DNA from: a virus
IMG/VR virus record: IMGVR_UViG_3300044643_000612
Span: 20,338 to 84,337 of that record
Length of the DNA: 64,000 bases
Reading direction: 5' to 3' (one strand)
Shown: positions 32,368 through 39,288 of the stretch, piece after piece
How positions within the stretch are numbered: the first letter of the stretch is position 1
Layout of the letters: each line of letters starts with the position of its first letter
Translations under genes and position numbers: made by a program
Notes under the pieces: model-generated
What the model was told of the DNA's origin: nothing
What the model saw: only the letters and a program-made list of their open reading frames with translations
Databases searched by the model: none

Positions 32368-32741
32368 CGGTCGTTCTCCTGCGCCATGACTTCATCGGGG
32401 GCGGCCTCGGCGTATCCGAGCCACTGGAAGCTGTTGTTCACGACCTTGCTGAAGATAGCCGCCTCGCCGTCGGCACGGTTGTGTGCGAAGGCGTGCGGGG
32501 CGGCGGTCACCTCCCCGGGCGGCGAGGCGAGCGGGATCAGGGACGATAGTGCGCCGCTGCCGCCGGGCTGGCCGACGCGCAGGACGTAAAGCCGTTCACG
32601 GACGCGCGGATCCCGATAGCTTTTTATCTCATACCGCCGGCCACCATGCGTCAGGATCAGGCGGGCGGCGTCCCGCTCGGACAGGCCGGAAGCAAGCACG
32701 GTGTCGCCGTGCAGGACGGTGAAGGTCTCGGCGCGGGTCAC
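32364..32741 (-). CDS. Hypothetical protein, paralogue of its upstream neighbour (125 aa)
   Basis: FTVLHGDTVLASGLSERDAARLILTHGGRRYEIKSY and LYVLRVGQPGGSGALS match, in order, the neighbouring 32738-33076 product (VVDRSGEPIAEGLTEAEAAHEILTH, YEIRKH, GAFSLWL), indicating an old tandem duplication. Both end with a helix around W(L/T)GYAEA / WTAEAIPQ. The pattern 'GLxExxAAxxIL' looks like a short ligand- or peptide-binding domain; function unknown. Confidence 0.55.
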   Translation of the reverse strand: MTRAETFTVLHGDTVLASGLSERDAARLILTHGGRRYEIKSYRDPRVRERLYVLRVGQPGGSGALSSLIPLASPPGEVTAAPHAFAHNRADGEAAIFSKVVNNSFQWLGYAEAAPDEVMAQENDR

Positions 32742-33076
32742 TCTACACCCTCCGCAGCAAGCCGGGCCTGCATCTCATCCCAATCAGCTTGTGGGATGGC
32801 CTCGGCGGTCCAGCCTAACGAGGTGTCAGCGATACGGACAACCTCGGCCAAGATTTCGACCTCGGCGGCGTCTTGTTCGGCCTCCCACGACGCAACCAGC
32901 CAAAGGCTGAAGGCGCCGTTTAGCGACTTGCCCCAAAGAGACCAACCCGCGTTGACAGGGTGTTTGCGAATCTCATACTGCGCACTGTCGTGCGTCAGGA
33001 TCTCGTGGGCGGCCTCGGCCTCGGTCAAGCCCTCGGCGATGGGCTCGCCGGATCGGTCAACGACTACGTAAAGCAT
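32738..33076 (-). CDS. Hypothetical protein, paralogue of its downstream neighbour (112 aa)
   Basis: ATG 33076 behind GGAGAC. See its partner at 32364-32741 for the shared motifs. Here the middle part is acidic (WEAEQDAAEVEILAEVVRI). Four-base overlap with the partner's start. Preceded by the repeated intergenic hairpin at 33098. Confidence 0.55.
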   Translation of the reverse strand: MLYVVVDRSGEPIAEGLTEAEAAHEILTHDSAQYEIRKHPVNAGWSLWGKSLNGAFSLWLVASWEAEQDAAEVEILAEVVRIADTSLGWTAEAIPQADWDEMQARLAAEGVE

Positions 33077-33097
33077 AATGCGGTGTCTCCTGTGAGC

Positions 33098-33113
33098 GGG
33101 CCAGGCTGGCCCT
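33098..33113. repeat. Intergenic hairpin repeat, copy 1
   Basis: GGGCCAGGCTGGCCCT, an inverted repeat (GGGCCA/TGGCCC) in the leader of the 32738-33076 gene. An identical 16-mer is at 34477, and relatives are near 34802, 36496, 36979 and 37614. Confidence 0.6.
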
Positions 33114-33188
33114 CCTACTGCCTCCGGCCCGCTACGCCGGAGCGCGCGGGCCTGCTGTGGCAAGTAAAGGCTGAACTTGTGGCGGCTG

Positions 33189-33563
33189 TCAATCGGTAGC
33201 TGTGCGGGCTCGCCTGACGGCGGCGTGGGCGGCGTCCCATGCCTCGGACGCCTTGCGCGAGCGCGGCGGCTCCATAGTGTCAAGAAGATGCTTCAGGGCA
33301 GCGAGCGTGCTCGGGGCCTCTGCGATCAGGCGGGCGTCAGCTTCCGCATAGACGTTGCCGATATGGCGGGGCGCATGTGCCGGGAGCGTCTCGCTGACGG
33401 GCGCTCCGATCATGAAGCCGAGCCACGGCGCATCGTTGCGGGTTGCAACCCAAGGGCCGGGCGTGTGTCGTGTGGCGAGTGTCAACCTGTGCGGGCCGGG
33501 GGTGTCTGCCTCGGCAGCGTTGCACAAATCCACGTCCGCGAAGTGGCCGTAACCGTAAGGCAT
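33189..33563 (-). CDS. HTPGPW-family phage protein (124 aa)
   Basis: The core TRHTPGPWVATRND...NVYAEADARLIAEAPSTLAALKHLLD is the widespread small phage family marked by HTPGPW and 'DAxLIAxAPxxLxAL'. Its function is unknown. An N-terminal extension of about 30 residues precedes the core here. A second member is at 34527-34778. Confidence 0.7.
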   Translation of the reverse strand: MPYGYGHFADVDLCNAAEADTPGPHRLTLATRHTPGPWVATRNDAPWLGFMIGAPVSETLPAHAPRHIGNVYAEADARLIAEAPSTLAALKHLLDTMEPPRSRKASEAWDAAHAAVRRARTATD

Positions 33564-33568
33564 GGCGA

Positions 33569-33808
33569 TCAGGTCCTTTCGATCAGGTCAAAGCGGGCGG
33601 TCTTGCCGGAGGGGGAGAATCCCCAATCTTGAATCCGCGGGTTCTGGTAGCCCATGCGACGGGCCAAGGCGCGCACGGCGCCGGCGTGCCCCTCCTCCGC
33701 CGGGCAGATTGCCGACGGGCCGGAAACGTGGCGCGCTCGATACGTGCCGGCGCCCCATTGGCTAGCGGGCCGGTCGCGGCATACGGTGACGTTGTAGCCG
33801 TAGGTCAT
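33569..33808 (-). CDS. Hypothetical protein (79 aa)
   Basis: I prefer ATG 33808 (GGGGAG eight bases upstream) to a GTG nine bases earlier that abuts the ribosome site. TYGYNVTVCRDRPASQWGAGTYRARHV with a C-terminal FSPSGKTARFDLIERT suggests a small beta-rich protein. Not recognised. Confidence 0.5.
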   Translation of the reverse strand: MTYGYNVTVCRDRPASQWGAGTYRARHVSGPSAICPAEEGHAGAVRALARRMGYQNPRIQDWGFSPSGKTARFDLIERT

Positions 33809-33813
33809 AGCGG

Positions 33814-34203
33814 TCACTCCCCGTAGTAAAACTGTTGCGCGAAGGTAAGGACGTCTTCCCGCTCCTCATCGGTGAGCGCATACGGGGTCCAGGGCGTGCC
33901 CCAATCCTGATACTCAAGCCGGGCGGTGTCGGGCTGGGCGTCGCCGTCCAGGTCGCCTGTGATGCGGACAGAGGGGCCGCCGAATGACAGGAGGATCTGA
34001 TATTCAACCGACACGGCAACCCGAACGGGATCATGCCAGCTTGAGCGGACTTCGACCGAGAGGGGCGCTTCGTAAATGGCCTGTGCGGCGGCGTCGATAT
34101 CGTCGTCTTCGACGGCGGCGCGATCGTTGGCGACAAGTTCGCGGATGGTCTCAAGCCAGGCGGTTGCGGCGTCGCGCCCGTGGTTGTCAGGGGTGGCGGT
34201 CAT
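33814..34203 (-). CDS. Hypothetical acidic protein (129 aa)
   Basis: ATG 34203 with AGGAGAAACCC upstream, a leader sequence shared by several neighbours. Acidic helical N-terminus (RAAVEDDDIDAAAQAIYE) then beta segments (VAVSVEYQILLSFGGPSVRITGDLDG) and a helical end (TDEEREDVLTFAQQFYYG). Resembles other small phage proteins of unknown role. Confidence 0.55.
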   Translation of the reverse strand: MTATPDNHGRDAATAWLETIRELVANDRAAVEDDDIDAAAQAIYEAPLSVEVRSSWHDPVRVAVSVEYQILLSFGGPSVRITGDLDGDAQPDTARLEYQDWGTPWTPYALTDEEREDVLTFAQQFYYGE

Positions 34204-34261
34204 GAGGGTTTCTCCTGTGAGGGGGTGGCCCGGCGACCTCGCGCCGCCGGGCCGGGGGTTG

Positions 34262-34456
34262 TCAGACGTTGACGGGAGCCGCCTCTTTCGTGAGGCTTTC
34301 GGCGTGCTTCCAAGCCTTGCCGCCGGCAAGGGGGCCGTCCAGTTGGCGAAGATAGACGACGCGCCCGCTATTCGGGCCGATTCCGGTGACGGTGGCGCGG
34401 CGCGTAATGCCGTAATCTTCGTAGGTCACGCGGTCGCCGGGCTTGAAGTCAGACAT
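34262..34456 (-). CDS. Small SH3/KOW-like protein (64 aa)
   Basis: MSDFKPGDRVTYEDYGITRRATVTGI, followed by GRVVYLRQLDG, resembles a small SH3-type barrel with a 'GDRV' turn. Start fixed by AGGAGAAACCCTCATG. No specific family known. Confidence 0.55.
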   Translation of the reverse strand: MSDFKPGDRVTYEDYGITRRATVTGIGPNSGRVVYLRQLDGPLAGGKAWKHAESLTKEAAPVNV

Positions 34457-34476
34457 GAGGGTTTCTCCTGTAGCGC

Positions 34477-34492
34477 GGGCCAGGCTGGCCCT
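34477..34492. repeat. Intergenic hairpin repeat, copy 2
   Basis: Identical 16-mer to that at 33098, again in the leader of a minus-strand gene (34262-34456). Confidence 0.6.
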
Positions 34493-34526
34493 AGGGTTAA
34501 AGCGGTAACTTGTATGGTGGCGGGTG

Positions 34527-34778
34527 TCAATCGCCGGTCGCCTTGGCGATGGCGGCGCGTGCGATAGCGAGCGCGGCGGCGGTTTGCCCGTAATCGAGCT
34601 GTTGCTCGATTCGCTCCAGGGCCGCCAGCATGTCCGGCGCGGCGGCGATCAGGTAAGCGTTGTGCGCGTCTGTATCCGCAACGAACGCGCCATGCTCGTT
34701 AACGATCAGGGGTTGCTTGCTGTAGATCGTAGTCTGGATTCGCCAAGGCCCCGGCGTGTGCTGGTGCGATGCAATCAT
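34527..34778 (-). CDS. HTPGPW-family phage protein (83 aa)
   Basis: SHQHTPGPWRIQTTIYS, GAFVADTDAHNAYLIAAAPDMLAALERI: a full-length minimal member of the HTPGPW family and a paralogue of the 33189-33563 core. Function unknown. Confidence 0.7.
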   Translation of the reverse strand: MIASHQHTPGPWRIQTTIYSKQPLIVNEHGAFVADTDAHNAYLIAAAPDMLAALERIEQQLDYGQTAAALAIARAAIAKATGD

Positions 34779-34889
34779 TGGTCAATTTCCTGTAGCTAGG
34801 CGGGCCAGGGTGGCCAGCCTTCACGCCGGCGGCCTCCGCACGCTAGGCGCCGGAGGCTTTCGGGCGGGTTGTCCGCGATGGGGGCGGGG

Positions 34890-35114
34890 TTAGTCGAGGA
34901 TCCCGCGCATAGCCTCGCGAATGCAGGTCAGGTTGTAGCGGGCGCCGTCGGGGGTCCGCTCGCCGGCAAGGGCGATTGCGAGGCGGGCGGCGCCGCGTTG
35001 GGCGCCGTGCTCGCGGGCGAGGTCGCGCGCCCACTGATACAAGCCTTCGTCATTGTTGAGCCAGAGCGACACGTTCCAAGCGTTCCAGCTACGGTGGCCT
35101 TGATATGCGGGCAT
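34890..35114 (-). CDS. Conserved phage protein of the NGHRxWNAWNVSLW type (74 aa)
   Basis: MPAYQGHRSWNAWNVSLWLNNDEGLYQWARDLAREHG... TPDGARYNLTCIREAMRGIL. This pattern recurs in small early proteins of many phages (DUF7249-like, from memory). Start fixed by AGGAGAAACCCC. Function unknown. Confidence 0.7.
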   Translation of the reverse strand: MPAYQGHRSWNAWNVSLWLNNDEGLYQWARDLAREHGAQRGAARLAIALAGERTPDGARYNLTCIREAMRGILD

Positions 35115-35142
35115 AGGGGTTTCTCCTGTGAGGGGTTGGGGG

Positions 35143-35475
35143 TCAGTCGGCGTCGCGCTCTTGGGCATAGCCGTTTGCGGCATCCCAAATCAGGTACATT
35201 TCGGCGTGTTCGACGTCGCGAAACTCTGTCTCGAAATAGATAGCGCGCGCCGTCTCGGTAATCTCGTCATCCGTTGCTAGGCGGTTCTCATACTCGCCGG
35301 CGGCGTTGCGCGCGACAATGCGAAACTCGGGGCGCAGGTGGCGCCGGACATACTCGCAAGCGGGCTCACAGTCGCCGGAGCGCGTGCAATCGAGAACGTC
35401 GGGGGCGATATCCTCCGGCACGTCGCAGAAGCTGGCGCGCGGCTCGCGGGGGCAGATTTCGATAATGAGGGGCAT
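35143..35475 (-). CDS. First gene of the minus-strand early operon, hypothetical (110 aa)
   Basis: ATG 35475. Acidic protein with four Cys in the first half (SFCDVPED, LDCTRSGDCEPACEY), perhaps metal-binding, and a helical C-terminus. It is the promoter-proximal gene of the early operon, a place where phages often put host-takeover or anti-defence proteins; no direct evidence for either. Confidence 0.6.
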   Translation of the reverse strand: MPLIIEICPREPRASFCDVPEDIAPDVLDCTRSGDCEPACEYVRRHLRPEFRIVARNAAGEYENRLATDDEITETARAIYFETEFRDVEHAEMYLIWDAANGYAQERDAD

Positions 35476-35535
35476 GTTGCCGGTCTCCAGGACGGGGGCG
35501 GGCCGCTATTGGCCCGCGCTCCCCGTCTGAATCGA

Positions 35536-35564
35536 TATATAAGGGAAGGCTAAAAAGTGGTCAA
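35536..35564 (-). promoter_or_regulatory. Early promoter of the 35.5 to 18.6 kb minus-strand operon
   Basis: Reading the minus strand, TTGACC (35564-35559) and TATATA (35541-35536) are 17 bases apart, about 60 bases before the first start codon. This is the AT-richest spot in the neighbourhood. No other comparable promoter is evident before the roughly 30 tightly linked genes. Confidence 0.65.
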
Positions 35565-35612
35565 GCGTTCAATTGCACCTTTTACGAGTTAAAGCGGATT
35601 GTTATCCTTCGC

Positions 35613-35790
35613 AACGTGCAACGCGACGCATCATGATGCATCGTGTTGCATGTGTTGCAGCGCCCCTGAAATGCAGCACCACATGCAACACGAGGGGGGC
35701 CCTATACGTAGTATAGGCCCCTCCGTGATGCGTGATGCATTTGGCGCTGCGTCGCGTTGCACGCTGCGTTGCACGCTGCAAAGCCTTTAA
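35613..35790. repeat. Palindrome- and iteron-rich non-coding region (candidate origin, operator or packaging site)
   Basis: Dense inverted repeats: GCATCATGATGC perfect palindrome (35628-35639); 14-bp inverted repeat TCGTGTTGCATGTG (35641-35654) / CACATGCAACACGA (35680-35693); CCTATACGTAGTATAGG core (35701-35717) flanked by G and C runs; and two tandem GTTGCACGCTGC units (about 35756-35779). TGCAAC/GTTGCA is repeated at least seven times. It lies between divergent transcription units and beside terS. No gene is supported here. Confidence 0.75.
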
Positions 35791-35913
35791 CTGTCTGTTA
35801 GTAGGCGCTGAGACGGTGGCCAGGATGGCGGTTAGTCGGAGGCTGTTAGGTCCGGTTAGCCTTCTATCGGATAGCAGGTCGCGGCGCCCTTCGCACATAT
35901 AGGCGCCCGCGCA

Positions 35914-35942
35914 TTGACGCCAGGCCGGTCGGCGGGTATAAC
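35914..35942 (+). promoter_or_regulatory. Promoter for terS
   Basis: TTGACG (35914-35919), 17-base spacer, TATAAC (35937-35942); the start codon follows 31 bases later behind AAAGGGA-type sequence. A strong sigma-70 match. Confidence 0.7.
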
Positions 35943-35973
35943 ACTCGGCTGTAATCCGAAAGGGATTTGACGC

Positions 35974-36471
35974 ATGGCAGTCAACGGCGTTGGGCGCCCG
36001 CACTCGTTTCGGGTGGAAGTTGGCGACGCGATTTGTGAGCGGCTGGTTAATGGCGAGTCGCTAAGGGCGATTTGCCGGGATCCTGAAATGCCGACCGTTG
36101 GCGTTGTGCTAAGGTGGGTAGCTGAGGGGGACGTCCCGGCGGATGAAAGCGGGAAGGGGCTGAGCGATGCACATACCGCTCTCCGCCGATTCCGCGAACA
36201 ATACCTGCGCGCTCGCCAGGAACAGGCCGACGTGTTGGCGGATGAGATTATCGACATTGCCGATCGCGCCACGGATCCGCAGCTTGCCCGCCTCCAAATC
36301 GATTCTCGCAAGTGGTATGCCGGCAAGGTGCGTCCGAAGGTCTATGGCGAGGGCATTGCGCTAAGGCATACTGGCGCCGACGGATCCGGCGCCGTCCAGG
36401 TCGACGTCAACGCCAAATCGGCCCTTGTCGACGGGATCCTAGACGCCATGAAAAAGGCGCCCGGCGGTTAA
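35974..36471 (+). CDS. terS: Terminase small subunit (165 aa)
   Basis: GRPHSFRVEVGDAICERLVNGESLRAICRDPEMPTVGVVLRWV is the HTH DNA-binding domain of Sf6-type small terminases. It is followed by the oligomerisation region (FREQYLRARQEQADVLADEIIDIAD) and the end motif RKWYAGKVRPKVYGEG. TerS binds the packaging site and delivers DNA to the large subunit. Oddly, no large-subunit gene follows; the next three genes run the other way. It has its own promoter and terminator, and the palindromic DNA just upstream could be its binding site. Confidence 0.85.
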   Translation: MAVNGVGRPHSFRVEVGDAICERLVNGESLRAICRDPEMPTVGVVLRWVAEGDVPADESGKGLSDAHTALRRFREQYLRARQEQADVLADEIIDIADRATDPQLARLQIDSRKWYAGKVRPKVYGEGIALRHTGADGSGAVQVDVNAKSALVDGILDAMKKAPGG

Positions 36472-36481
36472 GCCGGGCGCC
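36451..36481. terminator. Bidirectional hairpin terminator after terS
   Basis: Perfect 10-bp stem GGCGCCCGGC (36456-36465) / GCCGGGCGCC (36472-36481) with a six-base loop containing the terS stop. AAAAA at 36451-36455 becomes a T run on the minus strand, so it is a good intrinsic terminator for the minus genes at 36.5-37.6 kb and a weaker one for terS. Confidence 0.75.
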
Positions 36482-36513
36482 CCTTGGCGCGACCTGCTAG
36501 GCCAGGCTAGGCC

Positions 36514-36963
36514 CTAGTCTTCGTCGCCGGCCCGGTAGTCCCGCTCCCTCTCGGCGGCATACTCCGCCGCACAATGCGCGGCGCTGGCGGCGCTTTCCGC
36601 GTCGGGATAGACCTCCGGCTCCAATGTCCCGCACATGTTCGCCCCCATGGTCCATCCCGCGAGGAAGCCGCGGCCAGATGGAAGCCGCGCGATAATCGGC
36701 TCTAACGTCGTGTCTTGGTAGTCGTCGGCATAGTAGCCAGACACATAGCGGCGCCGGTCCTGTATGTGGTCGTTCGCGTCTTCGAGTCGCAGGGCAAGGG
36801 AAGAGCCGCGAGGATCCATCGTCAGGGCGTGCGCGCCGCTATAGAAGCCGCGGCCCTTGCCCGGCGCTGACGGGCGCCACCTGTAGGGTCCAACATAGCG
36901 CCGCGCCGTTTTGCGGTCCGCAAGCGGGCGCCCGTAGTCTAGCAAGGTGATTGTGTCGAACAT
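36514..36963 (-). CDS. Conserved hypothetical phage protein (149 aa)
   Basis: ATG 36963. Distinct segments: GFYSGAHALTMDPRGSSLALRLEDANDHI, YVSGYYADDYQDTTLEPIIARLPSGRGFLAGW and an Ala-rich helix with AEYAAERERDYRAG. The HALTMDPRG and PIIARLPSGRGFLAG segments look conserved, like small phage proteins I have seen without known function. It ends at the shared terminator. Confidence 0.6.
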   Translation of the reverse strand: MFDTITLLDYGRPLADRKTARRYVGPYRWRPSAPGKGRGFYSGAHALTMDPRGSSLALRLEDANDHIQDRRRYVSGYYADDYQDTTLEPIIARLPSGRGFLAGWTMGANMCGTLEPEVYPDAESAASAAHCAAEYAAERERDYRAGDED

Positions 36964-37067
36964 GCTCTGTCTCCAATGTAGCTAGGCCACGTCGGCCCTA
37001 CGCCAAAGGGACCGCACGCGCGTGGCGCCGGTCCCGATAGGCGGTCTGCCCGCTATGTGCGGCGCTG

Positions 37068-37304
37068 CTAGGCGTAGGGCGTGGCAAGAGCCTCTTCTAG
37101 CGTCGGGCGCCATGGTGCCGCCTCGTCAACGAATGACCAAGCCTCCGCTTCCTCGCATTCCATATCTAGCCAACACAGTGCGAAGCCTTCGGCGCGACGA
37201 ATAACGAACGCGCCATCCGCGCATTGCGTCCCCTCAGACGGGACCGCAACCACAGTTGCCTGAAGCCCATTGGCATACTCTATCTCTTGTCCCGTGCGAT
37301 ACAT
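37068..37304 (-). CDS. Hypothetical protein (78 aa)
   Basis: ATG 37304 overlaps the stop of the gene before it (TAATG). MYRTGQEIEYANGLQATVVAV then strands ending in AWSFVDEAAPWRPTLEEALATP. A small barrel-like protein with two Cys; not recognised. Confidence 0.55.
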   Translation of the reverse strand: MYRTGQEIEYANGLQATVVAVPSEGTQCADGAFVIRRAEGFALCWLDMECEEAEAWSFVDEAAPWRPTLEEALATPYA

Positions 37305-37594
37305 TATGCGCGCCCTCCGGTCATTTCCCGCCACGCTTGCCAAGCGCGATTCCAAGTGTCCATATCCGACTCCGCTTGCTCGTCACACTCAGGAAACTCC
37401 CTGCCCGTGACGCGCTGATAGGCGTCAAGCATTGTCATGTTCGCATCGCAGAAATCGTGCGAGGCGCAAGCGCAAGCGTAGTCAGGTCGCAAATTCCGGC
37501 GCCGGACCTCGGCATAATTGAAAGCGCCAATGTCGAGGCGCAATTGGACATCAAACGCTTTGGCCAGGGCTTGTTCTGTTTCGGTGTAGGTCAT
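37304..37594 (-). CDS. Conserved hypothetical phage protein (96 aa)
   Basis: TETEQALAKAFDVQLRLDIGAFNYAEVRRRN, then CACASHDFCDANMTMLDAYQRVTGREF and a Trp-rich helix (MDTWNRAWQAWREM). The CxC...HDFCDANM segment recurs in small phage proteins. Preceded by a leader holding TAGGCCACGTCGGCCCTA, a variant of the intergenic hairpin repeat. Confidence 0.6.
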   Translation of the reverse strand: MTYTETEQALAKAFDVQLRLDIGAFNYAEVRRRNLRPDYACACASHDFCDANMTMLDAYQRVTGREFPECDEQAESDMDTWNRAWQAWREMTGGRA

Positions 37595-37948
37595 GGCGTC
37601 ATGCTCCCGTCTATCTAGGCCACGTCGGCCCTACGCCATAGGCTCATATCCTAGCCGCCGACGCAAGCGATTAGTTGCGCCGCACCTATGCGGCGGATTG
37701 TCGCACCTAGCTAAGGGGAAGCTACTCTTTATAAATGCACGCAAGGCGGGCGCCCGGCGCCGCACGTGCGACACTATGCCGCGGCGACTAAGGCTTGACG
37801 CCATGGGCCGGCTGGCCTAGGATCCTCTGGCGTGTAGGGCCTTTGGCCCGGACCCCTATACCCCACCTGGGAACAGCGGTCTGGTGCTGGCATGGCCAGA
37901 GATAATTTTTGCAACAGCCCACCCTCAAAGGGCTAACAAGGAGACAAC
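37595..37948. other. Divergent non-coding region
   Basis: No supported gene. It holds a variant intergenic hairpin (37614-37633), a CGCCGCA-CCTA-TGCGGCG hairpin (37678-37695), the plus-strand promoter at 37795-37823, and GCCC/GGGC stem sequence just before the AAGGAG of the next gene. It separates minus genes from the plus-strand operon and may be near a junction between two phage genomes. Confidence 0.5.
37795..37823 (+). promoter_or_regulatory. Promoter of the plus-strand early operon
   Basis: TTGACG (37795-37800), 17-base spacer, TAGGAT (37818-37823). The spacer contains GGGCCGGCTGGCC, again like the intergenic hairpin repeat. About 125 bases before the first start codon. Confidence 0.55.
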
Positions 37949-38185
37949 ATGATAGATACTACGTTCATCAGCATGACGCCCGAAGGCATACGCACGGCGC
38001 TGGCCGTCATTCCGGACAGCGACCGCCTCACCCTCGTGAAGGGCGAGGGGTTTGACGCCTGGCGCGCGGACACCACCCCCGTGTCGCTCGTGTTCGGCGA
38101 GCCCACCGTGCCGAAGCGCGACGCCGACATGGCAGCCCTCGTCGAGCACATCCGCGCATGGCTCGACGGCAAGGAGACGCCGTGA
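37949..38185 (+). CDS. Hypothetical protein (78 aa)
   Basis: ATG 37949 with AAGGAGACAAC. MIDTTFISMTPEGIRTALAVIPDSDRLTLVKGEGFDAW suggests a small alpha/beta protein; the C-terminus is helical (MAALVEHIRAWLDGKE). First gene of the plus operon. Stop overlaps the next start. Confidence 0.6.
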   Translation: MIDTTFISMTPEGIRTALAVIPDSDRLTLVKGEGFDAWRADTTPVSLVFGEPTVPKRDADMAALVEHIRAWLDGKETP

Positions 38186-38658
38186 TGCCTGACGTCCCCG
38201 ACGACTACTGGCTCCGCCGCGCCGGCGTGCTCACCGAGGAGGACGACGCCGGGTGGATCCCGCACGACGGCGGTTCGTGCCCGGTGCCCTCGGGCACGCA
38301 CGTCGTCCTACGGCGCCAAGACGGCAAGGAGTTAGCAGGACCCGCGGGCCGCTTTGGGTGGCAGTGGGGCGTGGAGCTTTGCGAGGACTGCGACATCGCC
38401 GCCTACCGCGTCCTCGACAGCGAGCAGCCCGCCTCCCCCAAGCCCACCCCGCCCAACGCCCACTACCGCCAGGGCGACATCGAGTGCATCGACGCGATCC
38501 GCGCAGCCCTGACCGACGAGGAGTGGCGCGGCTATTGCAAGGGCAACGTGCTGAAGTACGTCTGGCGCGAGAAGCACAAGGGCGGCAACGAGACCCTCGT
38601 CAAGGCGCAGGACTACCTGCGCTGGGCGGTGGCGGGCAAGGCGGAGGGCAAGCGATGA
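38185..38658 (+). CDS. DUF3310 domain protein, phage nucleotide-kinase-like (157 aa)
   Basis: ATG 38185 at a TGATG overlap. The C-terminal 60 residues (HYRQGDIECIDAIRAALTDEEWRGYCKGNVLKYVWREKHKGG, AQDYLRWAV) are the DUF3310 domain, common in phages and often listed as 'nucleotide kinase' without proof. The N-terminal 90 residues (WIPHDGGSCPVPSGTHVVLRRQDG, ELCEDCDIAAYRV) form a second small domain often fused to it. Confidence 0.8.
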   Translation: MPDVPDDYWLRRAGVLTEEDDAGWIPHDGGSCPVPSGTHVVLRRQDGKELAGPAGRFGWQWGVELCEDCDIAAYRVLDSEQPASPKPTPPNAHYRQGDIECIDAIRAALTDEEWRGYCKGNVLKYVWREKHKGGNETLVKAQDYLRWAVAGKAEGKR

Positions 38659-38873
38659 AGCTGTCTGAAATCCTGCTCACGATCGCCTTCTTTCCCGCCG
38701 GGGCGGCCTTCATCGCGTGGCTTTTGGTCGAGGCGGCCTTCGCGTGGAGGCTTGTTTGGCCCCGGCTGTTCACTTGCGGGCGGTTGAACTCCGACGGCTG
38801 GATGGCTGTCGCGATGCTCGCGACCCTCGCGCTTGCTGTGCTGGGCGCCACCCTTCGACACTTTGGGGCCTAA
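38655..38873 (+). CDS. Two-TM membrane protein (72 aa)
   Basis: ATGA overlap with DUF3310. Membrane segments at about residues 5-33 (ILLTIAFFPAGAAFIAWLLVEAAFA) and 50-68 (MAVAMLATLALAVLGATL). Not recognised. Confidence 0.6.
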   Translation: MKLSEILLTIAFFPAGAAFIAWLLVEAAFAWRLVWPRLFTCGRLNSDGWMAVAMLATLALAVLGATLRHFGA

Positions 38874-38949
38874 CCCATGACCGACCGCAACTGGCCAATG
38901 GTGGCCGGTTACGCACCTTTGAGGCCGACAAGTGGCCTGGAGAGACAAC

Positions 38950-39288
38950 ATGACTGAATGGATCAAGCACGACGGCGGACCCCAGCCGGTCGCGGATGAT
39001 GTGTGGGTAGAGTGCGCTCCCTTCACAGGGGGTCAGGCCGAGGCTCTCAAGGCCGGTGTTGATCCGAGCCTGTGGAATTACAAGTTTTTCTACCGCATCC
39101 TCAACCAGCACCTGATCGACGCCGCCCGCATAGAAGGCATCCGGGATGGGCTAGAGGCTGCACATATGGCCATTGGCAAGGAACTGAACGACAAGACGCC
39201 ATTGGAAGTGGCCGCTACAATTATGCGGGCGGAGATAACGATTGTGGAACTAGACCCCGAGACCATCGCAAAGGAGACTGCACGATGA
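38950..39288 (+). CDS. Hypothetical phage protein (112 aa)
   Basis: I chose ATG 38950 behind GGAGAGAC. The start MTEWIKHDGGPQPVADDVWVE is common in small phage proteins ('W(I/T)xHDGGPxPVxxDxxVE'). A helical C-terminal part follows (IEGIRDGLEAAHMAI). Base composition from here on is visibly less GC-rich than in the genes to the left. Function unknown. Confidence 0.65.
   Translation: MTEWIKHDGGPQPVADDVWVECAPFTGGQAEALKAGVDPSLWNYKFFYRILNQHLIDAARIEGIRDGLEAAHMAIGKELNDKTPLEVAATIMRAEITIVELDPETIAKETAR

Noticed and set aside
35599-35790. 63-codon frame in the palindrome region
   Set aside because: Cys/His-rich reading of repeated TGCA-type palindromes, no ribosome site; better explained as non-coding repeats.
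38878-38958. 26-codon frame MTDRNWPMVAGYAPLRPTSG... before the 112-aa gene
   Set aside because: No clear ribosome site and no hydrophobic or conserved pattern; it could be real but is not supported enough to list.
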